Below, one piece after another: positions 56,511 through 64,000 of a stretch of DNA of 64,000 nucleotides. The position numbers and the translations under genes are program-made. Position 1 is the stretch's first letter. Every line of letters starts with the position of its first letter. Below the pieces are notes generated by a model. The model made no database searches. It saw nothing but the letters and a program-made list of their open reading frames with translations, and was not told the DNA's origin. This stretch comes from Zanthoxylum bungeanum (Eukaryota > Streptophyta > Magnoliopsida > Sapindales > Rutaceae). The DNA is taken from assembly GCA_019454045.1 (NCBI GenBank), contig SKCR01001811.1:60338-124337 (forward strand). The letters run 5' to 3'.

Positions 56511-57370
56511 GTCATGCAAAACACATACAATCATGCAAACTGAAAATAACAAAATAAACTAGTCCCAATAGTTACACATATTATTGTCCTCAAAGAATGC
56601 CCAGTAATGAAACCAGAGAACTTTCACAGTACTCAATGCAACTCAAATCCAAGTCTTTGAATAAATCATCTAAGCCGTACTCACAATGTGTGTGTGTAAA
56701 GGTTCGTTCACAACTTTATTCCTAGATAAGCCAAATCAATGATTTCGTTTAAAAATTGGGATCGATGGGTTAAACCAACCTAGATATCTCAATTATGCTC
56801 TGTAGTTGCATTTATGTGCTCATTATGGTATGATTTTTTTTCTTTTCTTGTCTGTTTTTTTTTTTTTTTTTTTTATCAACTTTTTTTTTTCTTTTTTTTT
56901 TCAACACACATACCCTTTAAGGTAGCATTTCTCCTCATGGTGGTCCTAATACTCGCCCATGGGTAGCTTCACGCTTATCGGTTATAGGTGGTTTAATTTT
57001 TTTCTTTAGAGACTTTTTCTTTTTCTTTTTAACCATACCACACATCATAACACTAGTAAATCTGGATAGACATCTAAGCAAACAGTCATTCATCGGCATG
57101 CAATTTTTTCAACTAGTCACCTTGCTAACTACATAGGCTTCCACTGCTAAAAACCTATAATTAAGTGCTTACGAGTCTAACCTAGATCAATTACTCAATG
57201 TATGAGATAAAAGTACAATAAAGAACTTAGTGTTTCTAAGATTTCACTCTAAAATAAACAATATCATCATAGGACTTATGTTTAACTATTAAGGACTAAA
57301 AACAAATTTTTTTAATAGTATTATACAGGTATTTTCATGCACACGCATACACCCCCACACTTAAAACTTG
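56511..57370 (-). other. A4 3' untranslated region
   Basis: No gene. It holds long T-runs (56837-56910) that look like simple-sequence expansion. AT-rich elsewhere. Confidence 0.5.
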
Positions 57371-57384
57371 CATTGTCCTCAATG
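57371..57384 (-). other. Hairpin in A4
   Basis: CATTG, loop TCCT, CAATG. On the minus strand it is followed by AAGTGTGGGGGTG-like purine sequence. It is a shorter form of the hairpin after LOG in A1-A3, although A4 has no LOG. Confidence 0.55.
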
Positions 57385-57599
57385 TAAGATAAATATAAAG
57401 AAAAATGATTAAGGAACAACATTAATAGGCGCGGAGTTGATCAGGTTCCTGCTGGTAAGACTTTAGTTGTGTGGCTGTGTAGGTTGTGCTAAAATCTGCA
57501 TAAATACTTATGCAAACAATAAAAATAAAACATGCAATTAGCACATAATAAAATAAAACAAAGTAAAAATAAATAAATACAGATGCAAGGGTTGCCTCC

Positions 57600-58409
57600 C
57601 CGCTAGCGCTAAGTTTAATGTCTTCAGCCAGACGTAACCACTTAAGTTGTTCATGGTGGCTTCCATCTAGCGTACTGATTAAGACATGTGAGTGAATTTC
57701 TATCTAGTTGTGGCAGTGTATCCATTGATCCTCTAGGGTATGAGGATTTTTGAAATTTTGGGCTGCTCATGAGGAAACGTTGGCTCACCCTCTTTTTTAA
57801 TCTCCCATAAATCATCTTTAATTGAGCCCGAACTCTTATTTTCCTCATTTTCTGGTTCCTTGGAATCAATTTCACTTTGGGAGGGTTTGACTCATGGTGC
57901 AAAGAAGCTATTTCCGGTAGTAATGTTTCTAGCATGTATGATTAATTACACTCATCATCATCATGTGGTTGCTTCTCGACATGAAAAATGTTAAGTGCTT
58001 GAGGAAATGGTACTTTAATTGGGAAATGTGGCTCTTGGTCTACCTGACGGGTATTTTCACTATTATCCTTATGGTCACCTACAGTTTTGGACATGTCCTA
58101 CACTCCTACCTCTTTATCGCTCCTAGTGATTATGGCATTAACACCTCTTATATTGGCTACTTTATGATTAGCCTGTGTCATATGTTGCCCTAGTGGATTA
58201 GGTTGAGTCTAGGATGGGAATTTTCCTTGTTCATGAACACTCATGCCATTAGTTAAATTAGAGATCTGTCTCTTAATCTCCCTATTATCTTCAGTTACCT
58301 GAGTTATCAACGACTCAAAACTTTGATTGGTTTTGCTCTGGGTCTCCACATATGATTTATGGGCCTCTATAGTTGCTTTCTGGGCTTCTATGAATGCTTG
58401 TATAGTATC
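57600..58409 (-). pseudogene. A4 decayed gag tail and pol scraps
   Basis: Sequence between gag and the GGAGGCAACCC motif. Pieces such as EGEPTFPHEQPKI are legible on the minus strand, with stops. It resembles the linker regions of Athila polyproteins, but no catalytic motif is left. The RT and integrase must have been deleted. Confidence 0.5.
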
Positions 58410-59597
58410 CTATAAAGAATTCTTATGAATGGAAATTGTGTGATACTGGGGAGCACTATAACCTCTAGGTTGGTATGTTTGACTCTGCTGATGAGAATCA
58501 TGTTTCCAACTAAGATTGGGATGGTTCCTCCAACTAGGGTTATAAGTGTCTGAGTAAGGTGTGTAAGGCTTTTGGTACGTCCCTAAAGTGTTGCAGTATT
58601 CCTCATATGTGCCCCTCATCTCACCGTATGCAAGACACTCTTGGGGTTCTAGATGGACGACTGAATGCACAATCTTGCTATCTCTGGCTTTTAAAGGTCC
58701 TATATGTCTAGTCAATAGCTCCAATTGTGCCCTAAGGATGTCCTCTTCCCTAAAGTGGTGTAGGCTTCTGCTAGAAGAAGTGGGGTGTGTCATATCAATG
58801 TTATCCAAGGCACTCGGTCGAGTACATGTTTGAGATTTCTTAGCTGGGTCATCTAAATACTCGAATGCTTCATCATGGTCATTTCGGATGAACTCACCAT
58901 TACACATAGTCTCAATAAAATGGCGCTCTCTAGGGGTTAGACCATCATAAAAATAACTTACTAAGCGCCAACTCTCATATCCTTGGTGAGGGCAAATAGC
59001 TAACATCTCCATATACCTCTCCCACGTTTGATAAAGGGTTTCGCTGTCTCTCTGGGAGAAGGTGGAGATTTGTCTTTTCAATGCATTAGTCTTATGGTGT
59101 GGGAAGTATTTGTTAAAGAATGTCTATGTCATCTCGCCCCATGATCCTATTGATCGTTGTCTTAAAGAATACAACCAGCTCTTAGCTCTATCCTTAATGG
59201 CAAAGGGGAAGAACTAAAGTCTAATTGTATCAGTGGCTCCGAACCGGTCATGGAAGGTTTCTACTACCTCTTTAAACTCCCTAATGTGCACATAAGGATT
59301 TTCGCTCTCTAAATCGTGAAAAGTTAGAAGATACTGTATCATTCCAGGCCTAAAGTCTATATGTGGTGCATTAGGGGGAAACATTATGCACGATGGTGTA
59401 GTTGTGCAAGTTGGGTGGAGGTACTCTTCAAGAGTCCTCCTGGGTGGTCTCTCGTATTCACTCATATTATGTGCGCTAGACGCGGATGGTGTGGCAAAAA
59501 GATTTTCAAATATGTGGTCAGAGTCTGAATCTCCTTCTTCAGCCCTAACAAATCTACCAAATTTATCCCTACGTCTAGACATGTAATTGAAGCTCAA
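58410..59597 (-). pseudogene. A4 gag
   Basis: One frame runs MSRRRDKFGRFVRAEEG to YHTISIHKN, with stops after TDTIRL (59214) and near 59120. Between and after them the gag domain is plain: DRAKSWLYSL, TFSQRDSETLYQTWERYMEM, YFYDGLTPRERHFIETMCNG. The tail carries YSDTYNPSWRNHPNLSW, the Athila gag signature also seen in A1 and A2. The acidic amino end, GDSDSDHIFENLF, is not shared with A1. Sequence similarity to A1 is modest, so A4 is a separate family. Confidence 0.88.
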
Positions 59598-59894
59598 ATA
59601 ATACGGGAAACAAGAGAAAAATAAAATAAAAATAAATAAATAAAAGGAATAAACTAAAAATTAAAATCAAACTAAAACTAAAACTTAAATAAAATAACTA
59701 AAATAAATACAAAAATAAAATACTAGAAAAAAAAAGAATAAACTAAAAATCAAAATTTAAACAAAAACTAAAAATTAAAATAAATAGATAAAAAGAATAA
59801 TTAAAAGAATAAACTAAAATAAGTAAAATAAATAAAATAAAAAGAGATATGGAACGAAGTTACCGCTTTGTTGTTGACCAAGCAACATACTCAT
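59598..59894. repeat. AT-rich low-complexity tract
   Basis: Repeats of AATAAAATAAA and ACTAAAAATTAAAAT from about 59610 to 59845. It lies upstream of A4 gag where a PBS and LTR would be expected; neither is seen. Confidence 0.6.
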
Positions 59895-60215
59895 TTTGCT
59901 TGTAAAAGACATCAACATCGCAACTGGGAAAAAAAGTTTCATCTTAGTCGACACCAGATCGCGACATGTAACCTTTAGTTACCAGTCGGGCCTTAAAGGT
60001 TTTAATATTTCCATCAACCTCATGCTTCCTCTTGTAAACCCATTTACAACTGATAGGAACAATTCCTTCATGAGGCTAAACCAAGTCTCAAACTTGATTG
60101 AAATGCATAAAGTCTAACTCTGATTTCATGGCCTCTTGCCACTTTACGGAGTCGATATCCAACATCGCTTATGTATAGGTATAAGGATCAGTCTCTTCAA
60201 TAAGATAACATCAAT
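59895..60215 (-). pseudogene. Copia RT amino-end scrap
   Basis: On the minus strand the order is DIDSVKWQEAMKSEL, VWDLVQPHEGIVPI, CKWVYKRKHEVDGNIKTFKA and YDETFFP-like sequence. These are the standard Copia RT start motifs. About 100 codons, with a few stops. Confidence 0.8.
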
Positions 60216-60334
60216 ACTCATTTCTTGTATCATTGTAAGTATTTTTCTGCAATCTTACTTCGAGTATTCCCATGATTTTATGCTTAAATGATCCTAGGCA
60301 TGTTCTTAGAGAACCCAACAATGGTATCAGAGCC
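60216..60334 (+). repeat. Copia LTR end and PBS scrap
   Basis: The sequence ends GAACCCAACA at 60320, followed by TGGTATCAGAGCC (60322-60334), the initiator-Met PBS. About 100 bases of LTR precede. The orientation is opposite to the RT scrap to its left. Confidence 0.7.
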
Positions 60335-60541
60335 AAGTTAAGCATGAAATTGATTAGGGTTCATAATCTTGAATTTGGGTATTTTTGCTTGGAGCATGAT
60401 TTTATCACATTGATTGTTTGAGTATGCTTAGATTATGATAACTTAGAGTTATGCATGATTAATTTTATGAAAATTTGATTAGATAATTTTTCCCCAAATT
60501 GTTTGGCTTGGCCGTGTTGGACAATTATGACCCATAGCATC
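60335..60541 (+). other. Copia leader scrap ending in a C1-type LTR start
   Basis: AT-rich leader-like sequence. 60515-60541 reads TGTTGGACAATTATGACCC, the C1/C4 LTR start, for only 27 bases. Confidence 0.55.
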
Positions 60542-60858
60542 ATTTCCTTACAGGATAGGAATATACCTGTCGGGCGGGGGTAGCCATAATTGGAGCTTAA
60601 ACTTAATGAATCCATGTAATTTGGTTGACATAGTCATATGGTTCAATTGGGTTATACTGGGTATTTGTAATCGACCATCGGAAGAGGCTTTTACATAATT
60701 TAGTGTTCCAGGTTAATAAATTAATATATTACCCAACTGTAAGATAACCACTTCATCTTTAATAGCAAAGGTTTTAAGTCTTCGTGGGATCGATACTTTT
60801 TATACTACTTGAACGATACGTGCGCTTGCGTTATACGAGTGTGATTACGCACCGGTCA
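60542..60858 (+). repeat. Athila-type LTR end scrap
   Basis: Matches the last part of the A2 3' LTR (from about 47017 to 47498), including TTTCCTTACAGGATAGGAAT and the end CACCGGTCA. There is an internal deletion relative to A2. Confidence 0.75.
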
Positions 60859-61714
60859 ACTCCTCAATATGAAAATTCTCAAAGTAATTCCCTATACGAC
60901 ATATATCAAAACTCGTCTCATATCCTCAACCCAAATACAAATATTATCTAATATCACCAAATGTCAAAGAATATTTCTCCAACACATTTATACACATAAA
61001 AGCTTTATTCCAAGCTAAAACCATCAAGACACTTCTCAAAATACATGCTAATAATGCTTTTAATGCCAATTAGACAATTTCCAACTCTATGGCATATATG
61101 GTGTGAATTTGGGGCTTTGATTTATTTGCCCAAAACTAAAAAATAATGAGAGAAAAAAAGTTAGAAGCTTACTTTTGTGTGTTTGGAACTTGAGATTCAT
61201 AACCTTTTCAACAAAGCCTGCATGAGAAAGAAGAAAATTTTTGAAAGCCCTCTTGCCCTAGCTCACGTTTTTACCTCTAGAGGAGATGAGTGAATAGTGT
61301 CCTTTATATAGGCAATGGTTGATTTTTGTGTAATGAAATGAGTGGTTAAGATGGTGACACATCACCAAAATCTAGGTCATTCTCCAAATTACTGTAGCTT
61401 CCGTGAAAAGTTTGATTTTTGACTTGTTTTTTATTTGAATTTAGAAAAATGTCCAACGCGAAAGTTGTATGTCTCGATCCTAGCATTCCGATAATAAAAT
61501 ATTCATAAAAATCAGAGATTGTATGAAAAGGTTACGGCCTAAATATCACGGGCAATCCGGATTTAATCTTGGAATGAATTCTGTATCGGAACCATGAGGA
61601 ATTTACCGAATGTCCAAAAGTCATTTCATGAATGTATACATTTTCGAACATAATTTATATCATGTAACATGCGTCTCATAACGTAATAGTCGTCAAGATT
61701 ACCGAGGTGTTACA
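60859..61714 (-). repeat. G2: gypsy LTR, partial
   Basis: The minus strand starts TGTAACACCTCGG at 61714. It shows patchy similarity to the G1 LTR, for example ATTTATGTTCGA and CTGATTTTTATGAAT. The other end is cut at 60858. Confidence 0.6.
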
Positions 61715-62299
61715 GCTTATTATTTACTTTGTTTTTCCTTCATAATTTTCTTAGTTAATAACTCTTACCTTTCTTAATCGTTAGTATAAACAAGCTTTGG
61801 GTTGTAAAATATTAATATTAGACATTAATAATAATTATTTGTAGGATCTATAATTTTATATTACTTGTGTGATACATGCATTTGTGTGCAATCGCCATCA
61901 AAAGCCTATGCTGCAAAAAGAATCAGGGCACTTGAAGTAGAATTTCTAACTAGATTAGTCGATTAATTTATTTATTTAATTTTTTTTTTTGCGTTTTGCA
62001 TAATTATCGATTATAGATTTTACTCGTTTAACAATCCTCTTTCACTCTTTAAATTTAAAATTATTTATTCTTTTGATTTTGGAAAATTTCATGAATACTA
62101 AACCCTTTATATTTTTTTTTAATATATCGATTATAGAATTTGATGTAACCATGATAAGGAAGCTCATACCAAATCTTATTTTGAAGATAGATCTGTTACC
62201 ACAAACAATAATTTATTATAAGATATTGGATTATTGATGGATTTCAAATTGTAGTTTATGTTGGAACAATTTGATACTATCAGATTTATCACGTAGAGA
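61715..62299. other. Unassigned AT-rich interval
   Basis: No gene is seen. 61848-61905 faintly resembles an Athila LTR end (ATATTACTTGTGTGATACAT). Confidence 0.35.
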
Positions 62300-63096
62300 T
62301 TATTGTACGTTGATGCACAGAGATAGATTATATGTACATGAAGTAGAGAGCTTGAAAAGAGAGATCATGTAGGAAGCCAATTACTCTGTTTATCTTATGT
62401 ATCTAGACAGTACTAAGATATATAGAACTCTTAATGAGACTTATTGGTGGAAAGACATGAAGGAGGAGATAGCAGAATTTGTATCGAAGTGCTTAGTGTG
62501 ACACTAGATTAAATCATAGCAATAACATTACAATCACTTCGTATTCCCGAATAGAAATGGGAACACATCACTATGGACTTTGTGTCAGGATTGTCTTGTA
62601 CGAAAAAATGGCATGATTCATTATGGGTGAATGTTGAAAGATTGACCAAATTAGCTCATTTTCTACCTATCAAAGTTTATTTTCCTCTGAAAAAGTTAGC
62701 ATAGATAAATTTGTATGAGATAGGGAGACATTACGGAGCTCCAGTGTCAATTGTGTCAGACAGAGATATGAGATTGACATCAAGATTCTGGCCAAGTTTA
62801 CAAGAGGCTTTGGGTACTAAAGTGAAGTTCAGTATTTTATTCCATCCTCATACTGATGGACAGTCAGAGAGAACCATTCAGACCGTATTGGATATGTTGA
62901 AAGGTTGTGTTATGGAGTTTAGAGGTAGTTGGGATCAGTATTTATCCTTGATGGATTTTGACTATAATAATAGTTAACATGCTAGTTTGGGCGGAAATGC
63001 ATGACTCGTATTTTTTGGAATGAAGTAGGTGAGAGAAAACTCTTAGGTCATGAGATAATTCAAATTACTGCTGATAAGGTAAAAATGATTAATTCC
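62300..63096 (+). pseudogene. G3: chromovirus-type gypsy integrase
   Basis: The amino part lies around 62325-62510 with YWWKDMKEEIAEFVSKCLVC; the His ligands of the zinc domain are lost. MDFVSGL (62574-62595) supplies the first Asp region. APVSIVSDRDMRLTSRFWPS and HTDGQSERTIQTVLDMLK keep the second Asp and the Glu in an 88-codon open piece (62711-62977). NEVGERKLLGHEIIQITADK follows after a short deletion. The wording is that of Tekay/Del chromoviruses. No LTR of this element is identified. Confidence 0.85.
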
Positions 63097-64000
63097 AGAT
63101 CTTCCCGGGACAACCAAATCAAGTCCGATTTCAATATTTTCAATTCCAATAGTCTTAAAACACCATTACAAACTAATTTGAGCCACTAGTGAACTTAAAT
63201 CCTCAGTTTACGTGTGTTCTTGGAAAATCTTCCGAAAACGTTTCCGCAAACACTACGGAAAGGTGTTGAACCCTCATAACCATCCCAGATTTATCTAAAC
63301 ATTATCTTATCATCATATGTATCTCATATCTGTCATTACAATCAAACACACATCAATACACGGAAAACTCACTTTTATATGAAACTTACATATTCTATCA
63401 GATCGATCCAATTCGTTCTGTTTCCACTCAGATTCTACCAAATACACATATTCGATAAACTCATACTCAAACAATTCAATTTATATCAGTATGCTACTCT
63501 ACGAAGCCACTAGATACATCCGGACATTTAACAATAAACTTGAAATTTGTGAGTTTTTTCCGGGAGGTCCTACCGAGATTTTGAGAGCATATACGAACTC
63601 CAAACAATCCTTACGAACGCGCTGGAATCATCAAAATTTTGGTCGGAGCTACTGTTCACTCATAGGGAAGTATTCACCAAATTTTTCTTCCTCCAACCTT
63701 GTGCAACCATGCACGAAACGGAAAATTCATCACTGCCAACTTGTAGTACTCTTCGAGAGCTTCGATTTGACGGGTGGCTCGGGCCGTGAAACGAAGTGAT
63801 GAACCAAGATCGTGATACCCACCACCACGCGCATCTCATTCCTTTCTCATCGTTCATCGGTGATCTGGGGCTGCCATTTCATATCACATCTGAAAAACAT
63901 AATACGAATTTCATACTATTTATTCTATCCACAATCTGAACCGGAACTCAATCATTTCACATCATGTCATTTCATATCACTTCTGTATATCCAAATTTTA
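63097..64000. other. Unassigned right edge
   Basis: No domain, LTR terminus or RNA gene recognised. Sequence around 63610-63670 (AAAATTTTGGTCGGAGCTAC) has the flavour of a gypsy LTR in minus orientation, but I cannot support a call. Confidence 0.3.

Larger units (their letters stand above)
54988..59850 (-). mobile_element. A4: Athila-type element, 5'-truncated
   Basis: Read on the minus strand: gag (59597-58410), a short decayed stretch, GGAGGCAACCC motif, hairpin (57371-57384), conserved block (56389-56510), PPT, and 3' LTR (54988-56306). No RT, integrase or LOG is present, so pol has been deleted. The 5' LTR and PBS are not found; the right edge near 59850 is approximate. Confidence 0.78.

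Noticed and set aside
63491..63857. Overlapping 102- and 65-codon frames at the right edge
   Set aside because: No recognisable domain. Overlapping opposite frames in likely LTR sequence are best treated as chance.

Overview
The window is AT-rich, repeat-saturated nuclear DNA from a flowering plant, probably a eudicot. The evidence is a stack of nested plant LTR retrotransposons using initiator-Met or Asp tRNA priming, with no single-copy host gene, rRNA or tRNA gene visible. It resembles intergenic or pericentromeric heterochromatin. The element names used here are mine: C1-C4 are Copia, A0-A4 are Athila/Tat-type Ty3-gypsy, G1-G3 are other Ty3-gypsy.

Layout. 1-3290 is the 3' part of Copia C1 (decayed RT/RNase H plus LTR). 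3291-5587 is an Athila-like pol fragment (A0, +). Copia C2 begins at 5588. Its 5' LTR is split by A1 (5610-16417, minus), its gag is split at 20381 by Copia C3 (20382-28819, target-site duplication TGTTG), and its pol resumes at 28820 and runs to about 31740. C4, a relative of C1, occupies about 31930-35632. 35633-52444 is gypsy element G1, interrupted by A2 (38165-47498, +, perfect 5-bp duplication GTAGT). 52445-54987 is A3, a divergent relative of A1 and A2 that G1 had entered. 54988 to about 59850 is A4 (minus). 59895-64000 is a patchwork of Copia and gypsy scraps, including a chromovirus-type integrase.

The notable biology is in A1, A2 and A3. Between the integrase and the 3' LTR, where Athila elements carry an env-like gene, A1 and A2 carry two extra ORFs. 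ORF X is a basic, cysteine-containing protein resembling the nucleic-acid-binding proteins of carla- and allexiviruses. ORF Y is an intronless LONELY GUY (LOG) cytokinin riboside 5'-monophosphate phosphoribohydrolase. A3 keeps a third, more diverged LOG. All three LOG copies end in a basic cluster plus LDLNL, an EAR-like (LxLxL) motif. Splice-acceptor-like sites precede both ORFs. The LTRs of A1 and A2 carry arrays of up to six G-box/ABRE motifs just upstream of a TATA box. A hairpin and a block of about 120 bases in the 3' non-coding region recur in A1-A4.

Every copy here is defective. A1 has lost protease and A2 has lost RT through integrase, but both kept the accessory cassette. Each LOG has its own premature stop, so the family, not these copies, is what may be functional. 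All calls come from reading the sequence; none was confirmed by database search.
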